From NCBI RefSeq assembly GCF_001189915.1, contig NZ_LFLS01000031.1, positions 1 to 64,000 of the forward strand: 64,000 nucleotides of DNA, in the 5' to 3' direction. Shown one piece after another: positions 1 to 7,496 of the stretch (position 1 is its first letter; the number at the start of each line of letters is the position of its first letter). The notes below the pieces were generated by a model. It worked only from the letters and a program-made list of their open reading frames with translations. It did no database searches and was not told where the DNA came from. Source of the stretch: Herbaspirillum autotrophicum. Its GTDB lineage: Bacteria; Pseudomonadota; Gammaproteobacteria; Burkholderiales; Burkholderiaceae_D. The position numbers and the translations under genes are program-made.

Positions 1-154
1 GGAAGCCGATGGTTTGCTGGCGGTCTGCATTCAGCATGAGATGGATCATCTGAAAGGCAAGGTATTCGTCGAGTATCTGTCGCAACTCAAACGCAATCGC
101 ATCAAGACCAAGATGCTGAAAGAAGAACGCGAACTGCAGCGCAATACCCGGTAA
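1..154 (+). CDS. def: Peptide deformylase, C-terminal end (partial)
   Basis: The last 50 codons of a gene that begins upstream of the window, read in the frame starting at base 2 and ending with TAA at 152-154. The fragment contains the QHEMDHL segment, which is the HExxH metal-binding and catalytic motif of peptide deformylase, followed by a basic, Lys/Arg-rich tail typical of the beta- and gammaproteobacterial enzyme. The enzyme removes the formyl group from the initiator methionine of new proteins. In many relatives fmt follows def directly. Here the next recognisable genes are instead the bacteriocin-type export genes, so this may be a second def copy or a rearranged locus. The family call rests on a short fragment but the motif is clear. 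Confidence 0.85.
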   Translation, partial: EADGLLAVCIQHEMDHLKGKVFVEYLSQLKRNRIKTKMLKEERELQRNTR

Positions 155-661
155 TTCCTGAAGTGCCGCTCCGGCACCATCGTCACGCAAGCGTTGCTGC
201 AGTCGCCGGTTCAATGTCTGCACCACGCTTGCCGCCCTCCCTGAATGCATCACCAACTGGCGGTACCTCCATGGCGTGCCAGGTATTCGCGCGCCACATC
301 TGCTCGGGCGTGAATTGCCTCGCGCCGGCACCTCGTTCGTCAGCGCATCTCCGCGCAAGATAAGGCGAAAGAACTACGTCCCCGACGCTGAAAATTCACA
401 CAAAATCCTGTCGTGTTTTTTTGTCTTTTCCGCTCACAGGTATCCGAAGCGGCGCTTCCGGTCAACCCTGCGCAGTAGCGTGCCAGCACGCCGCACAATG
501 CTTGCCACCGCATTTGCAATGCGCTCATCAAACAACCTGGCGACAGCATTCCCTTTCCCAATTTATTCTATATACAAGATTCCCGATAAGAAAGATTATG
601 TGGCCACGCACTGGATCCATGTGTGTTTCCGTCACTCGATAACTTTTACTCAGAAGCCAAT
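155..661. other. Intergenic region upstream of the bacteriocin-type genes
   Basis: About 500 bases without a convincing gene. Several open frames cross it on both strands, but their translations are rich in Arg, Ser, Ala and Pro, lack a credible ribosome binding site and match no family I know. The stretch from about 545 to 600 is AT-rich compared with the flanks and contains a TATATAC run at 569-575 that could serve as a -10 element for the peptide gene at 662. No good -35 partner is visible. I could not find an immunity gene here. Confidence 0.4.
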
Positions 662-820
662 ATGCAAGTACTGAATCGGCAAGAAGTAAAGGAGGGGTCT
701 GGTGGTGTCGAATTATTCCCTGGCATTCCCGGCCTGGGTGGTGGCCAGGTCACCATTTTTAGCAACGTGACGCTGGGTCTGGCCCGGATTCTTGGCGTTC
801 CGGCGCCCAGGCTGCGTTGA
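662..820 (+). CDS. Candidate double-glycine-leader bacteriocin/microcin precursor
   Basis: A 52-residue reading frame with ATG at 662 and TGA at 818-820. The first 15 residues, MQVLNRQEVKEGSGG, fit the double-glycine leader pattern: Leu at -12, Glu at -8, Val at -7, Gly-Gly at -2/-1. The leader length equals that of colicin V. The predicted mature part is 37 residues, begins VELFPGIPGLGGGQ, is rich in Gly and hydrophobic residues, has no Cys, and ends in a short basic tail. The gene lies directly upstream of a HlyD-like adaptor and a C39-peptidase ABC exporter, the machinery that cleaves and exports such peptides. The ribosome binding site is weak (AGAAG 6 bases upstream). A GTG at 623 would lengthen the leader, but ATG 662 gives the canonical one. 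I do not recognise the mature peptide, and the activity is an inference from leader and neighbours. Confidence 0.6.
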   Translation: MQVLNRQEVKEGSGGVELFPGIPGLGGGQVTIFSNVTLGLARILGVPAPRLR

Positions 821-900
821 TGCAGACACCCGATAATCGCGGGCACACGTAGCCTGATCTCTGGCCGCCATCGGGCAACGCCACCCGCGACGTGGTCGGG

Positions 901-934
901 TCGGGCCGGCCGACACGCGCAGCAGTCGGCCCGA
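901..934 (+). other. Stem-loop between peptide gene and export genes
   Basis: TCGGGCCGGCCGAC at 901-914 can pair with GTCGGCCCGA at 925-934, giving about 10 base pairs with a four-base GGCC bulge and a ten-base loop. It has no T-run, so it is not a standard intrinsic terminator. It sits 80 bases after the peptide stop and 30 bases before the adaptor start. Structures in this position often reduce readthrough from a highly expressed precursor into transporter genes, but that role is only inferred here. Confidence 0.4.
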
Positions 935-963
935 AACTGAATTGGTCCACTACCTGATACGAC

Positions 964-2235
964 ATGAGCAATGAACGCCAGCTGTTCCGTCCCGAAGTCA
1001 TTGAGTTCAACCAGCCCAGGTGGTTAGGCGACATTGTTCTGATACGGCCGCTGTCATTCCGGATTTATGCCGCAATGACACTGATGCTGATTACCCTGAT
1101 TGCCACCTTCTTCATCGCCGGCAGCTATACCCGACGCAGCACCGTCAGTGGTGAGCTGGTCCCCACCAGCGGCGTCATCAAACTGTATTCGCAGCAACCG
1201 GCAATCGTGCAAGAGATGCAGGTCACGGAAGGACAGGAAGTCACGCGCGGCCAGCTTCTGTACGTGCTATCCGGCGAACGCACCAGCAAGACCATGGGCG
1301 ATACGCAGGCCGCGATCAGCCGTCAGGTCGAACTGCGCAGGCAATCGCTGACGCAGGAGCTGGGTCAGACCAGAACACTCTACAACGATGCGCAGCGCGC
1401 GCTGACCTACAAAATAGAAACACTCAAGGACGATCTGAAAACCCTGGAGGCGCAACTCGAAGGACAGAGCACGCGCACCAGACTGGCGGAAGAAAACACC
1501 ACGCGTAATCAACATCTGTTCGAACAACATTACATCTCCAAAGACATGCTCCAGCAAAAGCAGGGAGAATTGCTGGAACAGCGCCAGCGTCAGCAAAATC
1601 TGCAGCGTGATCTGATTCGCGCCAGACGCGAACTGCGCGAACAACAGAACGAACAGATCAACGCCGCACTGAAACAACAAATTCAGGTGTCCCAGCTTGA
1701 TCGCAATATGGCGACCATCGAGCAGGAACTGGCAGAGAGCGAAGCCAGACGCCGTATCGTCATCAGCGCACCGGAAGACGGTATCGTCACCGCCGTCAAT
1801 GCGCAGCAGGGGCAACTGGTCGATGGCGGCAAATCGCTGCTCAGCATCGTGCCGCGCAGCAGCGTATTGCAAGCCCAGTTATATGCGCCGAGCAAGGCCA
1901 TCGGCTTCATCAAGACCGGTGATCCGGTACGACTGCGCTATCAGGCCTATCCCTATCAGAAATTCGGCCACGGCAGCGGCCGCGTGATATCGGTTTCGAA
2001 AACCTCGATCTCCGGCGCTGAACTGAGCGCCGCTGCCTTGCCGACCTCGCGCGCCGGCACTTCCGAACCGCTTTACCGGATCACGGTCGGGATCGAACAA
2101 CAAACCGTCAATGCCTATGGCAAGCCACAAGCATTGCAAGCCGGGATGTTGCTCGAAGCCGATATCTTGCTTGAAACCAGACGCTTGTTCGAGTGGGTGC
2201 TGGAGCCGCTGTACAGCATTTCCGGAAAACTTTGA
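964..2235 (+). CDS. HlyD/CvaA-family periplasmic adaptor of a peptide exporter
   Basis: A 423-residue membrane fusion protein. One transmembrane helix lies at about residues 33-54. It is followed by a first lipoyl-like half (about 60-105), a long Gln/Glu/Arg-rich coiled coil (about 110-255), the second lipoyl half with the motif SAPEDGIVTAVNAQQGQLV, and a beta-barrel C-terminus. The overall plan matches CvaA and bacteriocin-type HlyD adaptors that bridge an inner-membrane ABC exporter to an outer-membrane TolC channel. It starts 143 bases after the candidate precursor and stops 11 bases before the ABC gene, so the two are almost certainly cotranscribed. No TolC-like gene is in the window, so the outer-membrane channel would have to be encoded elsewhere. 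Confidence 0.88.
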   Translation: MSNERQLFRPEVIEFNQPRWLGDIVLIRPLSFRIYAAMTLMLITLIATFFIAGSYTRRSTVSGELVPTSGVIKLYSQQPAIVQEMQVTEGQEVTRGQLLYVLSGERTSKTMGDTQAAISRQVELRRQSLTQELGQTRTLYNDAQRALTYKIETLKDDLKTLEAQLEGQSTRTRLAEENTTRNQHLFEQHYISKDMLQQKQGELLEQRQRQQNLQRDLIRARRELREQQNEQINAALKQQIQVSQLDRNMATIEQELAESEARRRIVISAPEDGIVTAVNAQQGQLVDGGKSLLSIVPRSSVLQAQLYAPSKAIGFIKTGDPVRLRYQAYPYQKFGHGSGRVISVSKTSISGAELSAAALPTSRAGTSEPLYRITVGIEQQTVNAYGKPQALQAGMLLEADILLETRRLFEWVLEPLYSISGKL

Positions 2236-2246
2236 CCACGCCTGCC

Positions 2247-4379
2247 ATGTCCATTCTGAATCGCCTGCATCTCTCTTCGTCATCGCGTCTTCCGGTCCTG
2301 CTGCAAACGGAAGCAACCGAATGTGGTCTGGCCTGTCTCGGCATGATCGCCGCGCATCACGGCTACCACAGCGATCTGGCCTCGCTGCGCAGCCGGTTTC
2401 CGGTATCGCAGAAAGGCAGCACGCTATTGCATCTGATCCAGATTGCCGAACAGATGCAATTGGCCAGCCGTCCGCTCAAGCTGGACCTGGACGAGCTGGG
2501 CGATCTGCGGTTGCCCTGCATCCTGCACTGGAATCTGCAGCATTTCGTGGTCTTGAAAAGTGTCAGGAAAAATACCGCCGTCATTCATGACCCGGCATTC
2601 GGCGTGCGCAAATTGTCGCTGGCCGAAGTATCCAATTCGTTCACCGGGATCGCGCTGGAATTGTGGCCGAATGCCGACTTCAAACAACAGGAAGTCAAAC
2701 AGCATATTTCATTGCGCGCGATGATGGGCCGGATCACCGGACTTAAAGGAGCGTTGACGCAAATCCTGTTGCTGGCGTTCGGACTGGAACTGTTTTCACT
2801 GATCAGTCCGTTATACATGCAATGGATACTGGATAACGTACTCGTCACCGCCGATACCAATCTGCTGACCACGCTGGCCGTCGGTTTCGGGTTACTGGTG
2901 CTGGTGCAGCAGACCATCAGCACCTTGCGCTCATGGATGCTGATCTACCTCGGCACGACCCTGAGCATTCAATGGCGCAGCAATGTCTTCACGCATCTGA
3001 TCCGATTGCCGGTACAGTATTTCGAGAAGCGCCATCTGGGCGATGTGGTGTCGCGCTTCGAATCGGTCGGCACCATTCAGGGCACGCTGACGTCGTCGTT
3101 TCTGGAAGGCATTCTCGATGGCGTCATGGCGATCCTGACACTGACCATGATGTTCATCTACAGCACCACCCTGCCCTGGGTTTCGTTGTCGGCGATGCTG
3201 CTCTATACCGTTGGACGCTGGCTCTGGTATGCGCCGTTACGCAACGCCACCGAGGCGCAACTGGTGCACGCTGCCAAACAGCAAAGCCATTTTCTGGAAT
3301 CGATGCGCGGCGTCAAAACCATCAAGCTGTTCCAGAATCAGGATGCCCGCCGTGCTTCCTGGCTGACGCTGCTGATCAATCAGATCAACGCCGATTTGCG
3401 GACCCAGAAACTGCAACTCGCCTACAAGGCAATGAATGGTGTCCTGTTCGGGCTGGAGCGGGTGTTGCTGATCTGGCTCGGCGCCTCGTTGGTGATTGAT
3501 GGCAATTTCACTGCCGGCGTCTTGATTGCATTCATCAGTTATCGCGAGCAATTCAATGGCCGCGTCAGCTCCCTGATCGACAAATTCTTTGAGCTCAGGA
3601 TGTTGCGCCTGCATGGCGAACGCCTGGCCGATATTGTCTTTAGTGAACCAGAGAATCTGACCGGCAAGAACCTGTCCGGCGAACGTCTGACGTTACAGCC
3701 ATCAATCGCCATACGCGATCTGGCATTCCGCTATGCAGAACAGGAACCGCTGGTACTGGATGGCATCACTGTGTCTATCGCGGCGGGCGAATCGGTAGCG
3801 ATTGTCGGGCCGTCCGGCTGCGGCAAATCAACGCTGGTCAATATCATGCTCGGTATTCTTCCCCCCACCCGCGGTGAAGTGCTGATTGGTGATATGGAAT
3901 TGAGCAAGATCGGGCTGGCCGGTTTGCGCGATATGGTGGGTACCGTGATGCAGGACGATGTCCTGTTTTCCGGGTCGATTGCCGACAACATCAGCTTCTT
4001 CTCCCCCACGGCCGATCCGGAGTGGATTGCGCAATGCGCGGTAATGGCGGCGATCCATGATGAAATCATGATGATGCCAATGGGTTACAACACGCTGACC
4101 GGCGATATGGGCACGGTGCTGTCAGGCGGCCAGAAACAACGCATCATTCTGGCACGGGCCCTGTATAAACGACCGAAGATTCTGATTCTGGATGAAGCCA
4201 CCAGTCATCTCGATATCGCCCGCGAACATCAGGTCAACCATGCAGTCAATCACTTGAGCATTACCCGCATCATCGTTGCGCACCGGCCGGAAACCATTGC
4301 GTCCGCCAGCCGCGTGATCGTTCTGGAGAATGGCAAGGTGGCGGCCGACCAGCAGTTGCCGGTCAAGCCTGAGCGTTGA
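2247..4379 (+). CDS. Peptidase-containing ABC exporter (C39 family, CvaB/RaxB-like)
   Basis: A 710-residue bacteriocin-processing exporter with three parts. The N-terminal C39 cysteine protease (about 15-135) has the ECGLACLGMI motif with Cys26, His99 in LQHFVVL and Asp115 in HDPAFG, so the catalytic triad looks intact. A six-helix transmembrane domain (about 160-445) follows. The ATPase has Walker A GPSGCGKST at 521-529, signature LSGGQKQR and Walker B ILILDEATSHLD. The protein cleaves double-glycine leaders while exporting the peptide. I chose ATG 2247, just after the adaptor stop. An upstream GTG at 2193 lies inside the adaptor gene. The intact protease argues for a real peptide substrate, and the 662-820 frame is the obvious candidate. 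The 3' end overlaps a convergent gene by 17 bases. Confidence 0.93.
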   Translation: MSILNRLHLSSSSRLPVLLQTEATECGLACLGMIAAHHGYHSDLASLRSRFPVSQKGSTLLHLIQIAEQMQLASRPLKLDLDELGDLRLPCILHWNLQHFVVLKSVRKNTAVIHDPAFGVRKLSLAEVSNSFTGIALELWPNADFKQQEVKQHISLRAMMGRITGLKGALTQILLLAFGLELFSLISPLYMQWILDNVLVTADTNLLTTLAVGFGLLVLVQQTISTLRSWMLIYLGTTLSIQWRSNVFTHLIRLPVQYFEKRHLGDVVSRFESVGTIQGTLTSSFLEGILDGVMAILTLTMMFIYSTTLPWVSLSAMLLYTVGRWLWYAPLRNATEAQLVHAAKQQSHFLESMRGVKTIKLFQNQDARRASWLTLLINQINADLRTQKLQLAYKAMNGVLFGLERVLLIWLGASLVIDGNFTAGVLIAFISYREQFNGRVSSLIDKFFELRMLRLHGERLADIVFSEPENLTGKNLSGERLTLQPSIAIRDLAFRYAEQEPLVLDGITVSIAAGESVAIVGPSGCGKSTLVNIMLGILPPTRGEVLIGDMELSKIGLAGLRDMVGTVMQDDVLFSGSIADNISFFSPTADPEWIAQCAVMAAIHDEIMMMPMGYNTLTGDMGTVLSGGQKQRIILARALYKRPKILILDEATSHLDIAREHQVNHAVNHLSITRIIVAHRPETIASASRVIVLENGKVAADQQLPVKPER

Positions 4380-5436
4380 CCACAAAACGGATGATGCCGT
4401 CGGCGCCGATCTTTCTTTGCAACACGCCATCAAACCAGAGCTTGTGCAAATGCGCGAGCGCTTCGCCGAGGGCAAAACTGAGCTGATGGGTATCGAGCGG
4501 ACGACGGAACATCACCGGCAGAATATCCACCGCCGATTGCGGCGTGGCACATGCCGCCACCACTTCCGCCAGACGATCGCGATGATGATCATTCAGTTGC
4601 GTGATGCGGGTATGCAAACCACGGAACGGTTTGCCATGCGATGGCAACACCAGTGCATCGGCCGGCAGGCCGGCGTATTTCTTGAGTGAGTCCAGATACG
4701 ATTGCACCGGATTGGCTTCCGGTTCGATGGCCAGCACCGACACATTGGTCGAAATGCGCGGCAATACCATGTCACCCGAAATCAGCAGATTCAGATCGGC
4801 ACAATATAGAGAAGCATGTTCGGGCGAATGGCCGAAACCGGTGATGACGCGCCAGTCATGACCACCGATGTGCACCAGTTGGCCATCCTGCATGCGCCGA
4901 TACGCCAATGGCATGGTCGGCACCAGTGTCTGATAATAATTATTGCGTCCCTGCAGCTTGCTGATGGTTTCCGGATCGACCAGACCGTGACGCTGAAAAT
5001 GCGGCGTGGCCGCAGTGCCTTCGGCCCCGGGCAACGCTGCCGACATCACGCGCGCAAAGGCATATTCACCGGTCGTCATCCATAACTGTACATTCCAGCG
5101 ATTGCATAGCCAGTCACCGAGGCCAATATGATCAGGATGGCAATGCGTGGCAATGACGCGCACAATCGGCAGGCCGCGCAATTGCGTCGCGAATATCTGT
5201 TCCCAGCCGGCACGCGTGGCGTCGTTCGAGATGCCACAGTCAATCACGGTCCAGCCGCGTACGCGGCCATCGAGGGTTTCGACTTCGTCTTCCAGCAGCC
5301 ACAGATTGATATGATCCAGTGCGAACGGCAACACCATGCGCAACCACAATACCCCCGGCGCCACTTCCAACGTGGTGCCCAATTCGGGCAAGGTGTCGCC
5401 AAAGGCGTATTCGAGCTGGGATTCAAGAGCGTTCAT
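4363..5436 (-). CDS. Metallo-beta-lactamase-fold hydrolase
   Basis: A 357-residue MBL-fold protein. The metal-binding motif THCHPDHIG (His98, His100, Asp102, His103) is complete, and further ligands are visible in FGHSPEHASLY and in the later SHGKPF segment. The C-terminal winged-helix-like part (after about residue 275) resembles the LACTB2/GloB-like hydrolases that act on thioesters or RNA. Its substrate cannot be read from sequence. The position next to the liuR-liuA genes makes an acyl-CoA or thioester role plausible, but it faces away from them. It converges with the exporter gene and overlaps its 3' end. Confidence 0.85.
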   Translation of the reverse strand: MNALESQLEYAFGDTLPELGTTLEVAPGVLWLRMVLPFALDHINLWLLEDEVETLDGRVRGWTVIDCGISNDATRAGWEQIFATQLRGLPIVRVIATHCHPDHIGLGDWLCNRWNVQLWMTTGEYAFARVMSAALPGAEGTAATPHFQRHGLVDPETISKLQGRNNYYQTLVPTMPLAYRRMQDGQLVHIGGHDWRVITGFGHSPEHASLYCADLNLLISGDMVLPRISTNVSVLAIEPEANPVQSYLDSLKKYAGLPADALVLPSHGKPFRGLHTRITQLNDHHRDRLAEVVAACATPQSAVDILPVMFRRPLDTHQLSFALGEALAHLHKLWFDGVLQRKIGADGIIRFVVNAQA

Positions 5437-5604
5437 GAGTTACCTGACGTGAATTTACGGAATGGGTGTTGCCGGCATGTGCGTATCGCGGCGTCAACCG
5501 CACCGCGCAGACAGCCCACATTGTACGGCGCGCATGCCGGCCTGTCCCCGGCGTGCTTTCCATGTTTGTCCTGTTTACTTTTTTTCAGAGCAGCCTACAA
5601 TATA

Positions 5605-5622
5605 CTTTACGTTAACGTAAAG
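5605..5622. promoter_or_regulatory. LiuR-type operator upstream of liuR
   Basis: A perfect 18-base palindrome, CTTTACGTTAACGTAAAG, located 35 bases before the MerR-family gene. It fits the TTTACGTnAACGTAAA-type operator described for LiuR in proteobacteria. Its position suggests autoregulation. It may also affect the divergent hydrolase gene that starts at 5436. Confidence 0.75.
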
Positions 5623-5656
5623 TGCCAACACTCCCTGAAAACCGCCAACCACGACC

Positions 5657-6088
5657 ATGCCGACTTACACCATTACTGAACTGGCGCAGGAATTCGACAT
5701 CACACCGCGCGCAATCCGGTTTTATGAAGATCAGGGCCTGCTCAGTCCCAAACGCGAAGGCATCGGCGGCCGCAACCGGGTCTATGCGGCGCGTGAACGG
5801 ATTCGTCTGAAACTGACCTTGCGCGGCAAGCGGCTGGGCCTGACATTGTCCGAAATCAAAAGCCTGGTGGACATGTACGAGTCGCCCAAGGATACCGATG
5901 CACAACTCAAGCGCTTCCTGAGCGTGTTGACCGAACATCGCGAAAAGCTGGAAAGACAGCGTGAAGATCTCGATCTCACGCTCTCTGAAATTGCCGCACA
6001 CGAAGCAGAATGCCTGCAAGCGATCGCCGCGAATCGCGCTGAAAAATCAGGCAAGAAGCCGGCATCCGCCAGCAGAAAAACTGCCTGA
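5657..6088 (+). CDS. liuR: MerR-family regulator of branched-chain amino acid degradation
   Basis: A 143-residue MerR-type activator/repressor. The N-terminal winged helix-turn-helix (TITELAQEFDITPRAIRFYE, about 4-23) is followed by the second wing GRNRVYAARER and a coiled-coil dimerisation helix at about 80-125. The C-terminus has no Cys cluster, so it is not a metal sensor. It sits 121 bases upstream of isovaleryl-CoA dehydrogenase and is flanked by two LiuR-like palindromes, the usual arrangement for LiuR, which responds to leucine breakdown intermediates. The name follows from context plus operator rather than from the HTH alone. Confidence 0.85.
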   Translation: MPTYTITELAQEFDITPRAIRFYEDQGLLSPKREGIGGRNRVYAARERIRLKLTLRGKRLGLTLSEIKSLVDMYESPKDTDAQLKRFLSVLTEHREKLERQREDLDLTLSEIAAHEAECLQAIAANRAEKSGKKPASASRKTA

Positions 6089-6128
6089 AAAAAATCATTG
6101 CCATTCTTCAACAAAAGGTTGCATTGAC

Positions 6129-6152
6129 GATTTTGGTTAACGTTAACGTCAA
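6129..6152. promoter_or_regulatory. LiuR-type operator upstream of liuA
   Basis: The region holds GGTTAACGTTAACGTC with a perfect core palindrome GTTAACGTTAAC at 6137-6148. Read on the other strand it gives TTGACGTTAACGTTAAC, close to the operator in front of liuR. It lies about 60 bases upstream of the liuA start and 60 bases downstream of liuR, the expected place for control of the catabolic genes. Confidence 0.65.
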
Positions 6153-6209
6153 TTAAGCGTATTATTTTGCAGCACCCTGATTTGCCTACAACAACGAGGA
6201 GACAACTGC

Positions 6210-7394
6210 ATGATCCACTTGCCCGGACTCAGCTTCGATCACGGCGAAGACATTGCCGCATTGCGCGCCAGCGTCGCCGCATTTGCCCAGGCGGAAATTG
6301 CTCCGCGGGCAGCAGAAATTGATCGCAGCGATCAATTCCCGATGGACCTCTGGAAAAAGATGGGCGATCTCGGCGTGCTGGGGATTACCGCAGAAGAAGA
6401 ATACGGTGGCGCCGCCATGGGCTATCTGGCGCATATCATCGCCCTCGAAGAAATTTCACGGGCGTCGGCATCGGTCGGCTTGTCCTATGGCGCCCACTCC
6501 AATTTGTGCGTCAATCAAATCAAGCGCAATGGCACTGCAGAGCAAAAAGCCAAATATCTGTCGAAACTGATTTCCGGCGATTTCATCGGCGCACTGGCAA
6601 TGTCGGAACCGAATGCCGGCTCCGACGTAGTGAGCATGAAATTGCGCGCTGATCTGAAAGGCGACCGCTACGTTCTGAATGGCAGCAAGATGTGGATCAC
6701 CAATGGTCCCGACGCCGATGTGCTGGTGGTATATGCCAAGACCGATCCGGCTGCAGGCGCACGCGGCATGACGGCATTCCTGGTGGAAAAGGGCTTCAAA
6801 GGATTTTCGGTAGCGCAAAAACTGGACAAGCTTGGCATGCGCGGATCGCATACCGGCGAATTGGTATTTCAGGACTGTGAAGTCCCGCTGGAAAACGTCC
6901 TGGGCGGTATCGGCAAGGGCGTCAATGTCCTCATGTCCGGCCTCGACTACGAACGCACCGTGTTGTCCGGCGGACCACTCGGCATCATGCAAGCCTGTAT
7001 GGATGTGGCAGTGCCTTACATTCATGACCGCAAACAGTTTGGCCAGTCCATCGGCGAATTCCAACTGATGCAAGGCAAGATCGCCGACATGTATTCGACC
7101 ATGATGGCCTGCAAGGCCTATGTCTATGCCGTCGGCCAGGCCTGTGACCGCGCTGCTACACCCGATGCGGCACGGGCCTTGCGCAAGGATGCTGCCGGGG
7201 CGATTTTGTATTCGGCAGAAAAAGCCACCTGGATGGCCGGTGAAACCATTCAGATATTGGGCGGCAACGGCTATATCAACGAATACCCGGCCGGTCGTTT
7301 GTGGCGCGATGCCAAACTGTATGAAATCGGCGCCGGCACCAGCGAAATCCGGCGCATGCTGATCGGTCGCGAATTGTTTGCCGAGACCCTGTAA
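6210..7394 (+). CDS. liuA: Isovaleryl-CoA dehydrogenase
   Basis: A 394-residue FAD acyl-CoA dehydrogenase with the family signature [12 protein letters not shown] and a C-terminal GTSEIRR. Two details favour isovaleryl-CoA specificity. The catalytic Glu is in [15 protein letters not shown] (Glu248), the displaced position used by isovaleryl-CoA dehydrogenases. The usual Glu site reads [13 protein letters not shown], with Gly in place of the base. The enzyme oxidises isovaleryl-CoA to 3-methylcrotonyl-CoA in leucine catabolism and passes electrons to ETF. An AACGAGGAGAC ribosome binding site precedes ATG 6210. It follows a LiuR-type operator and probably heads an operon running through aceK to liuB. 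Confidence 0.93.
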   Translation: MIHLPGLSFDHGEDIAALRASVAAFAQAEIAPRAAEIDRSDQFPMDLWKKMGDLGVLGITAEEEYGGAAMGYLAHIIALEEISRASASVGLSYGAHSNLCVNQIKRNGTAEQKAKYLSKLISGDFIGALAMSEPNAGSDVVSMKLRADLKGDRYVLNGSKMWITNGPDADVLVVYAKTDPAAGARGMTAFLVEKGFKGFSVAQKLDKLGMRGSHTGELVFQDCEVPLENVLGGIGKGVNVLMSGLDYERTVLSGGPLGIMQACMDVAVPYIHDRKQFGQSIGEFQLMQGKIADMYSTMMACKAYVYAVGQACDRAATPDAARALRKDAAGAILYSAEKATWMAGETIQILGGNGYINEYPAGRLWRDAKLYEIGAGTSEIRRMLIGRELFAETL

Positions 7395-7496
7395 GGTCTC
7401 GTGAACGGAACCACCATGCAGGCACAAATCGACATCGTTGCGACGTTGCGCATGCTGCATGGCCGGTTCCGTCGCTACGAAAGATAGAACGCATTC

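Noticed and set aside
163..674. Overlapping open frames of 66 to 132 codons before the peptide gene
   Set aside because: Arg/Ser/Ala-rich translations without ribosome binding sites. I tested them as possible immunity or second precursor genes and found no double-glycine leader or membrane segments.
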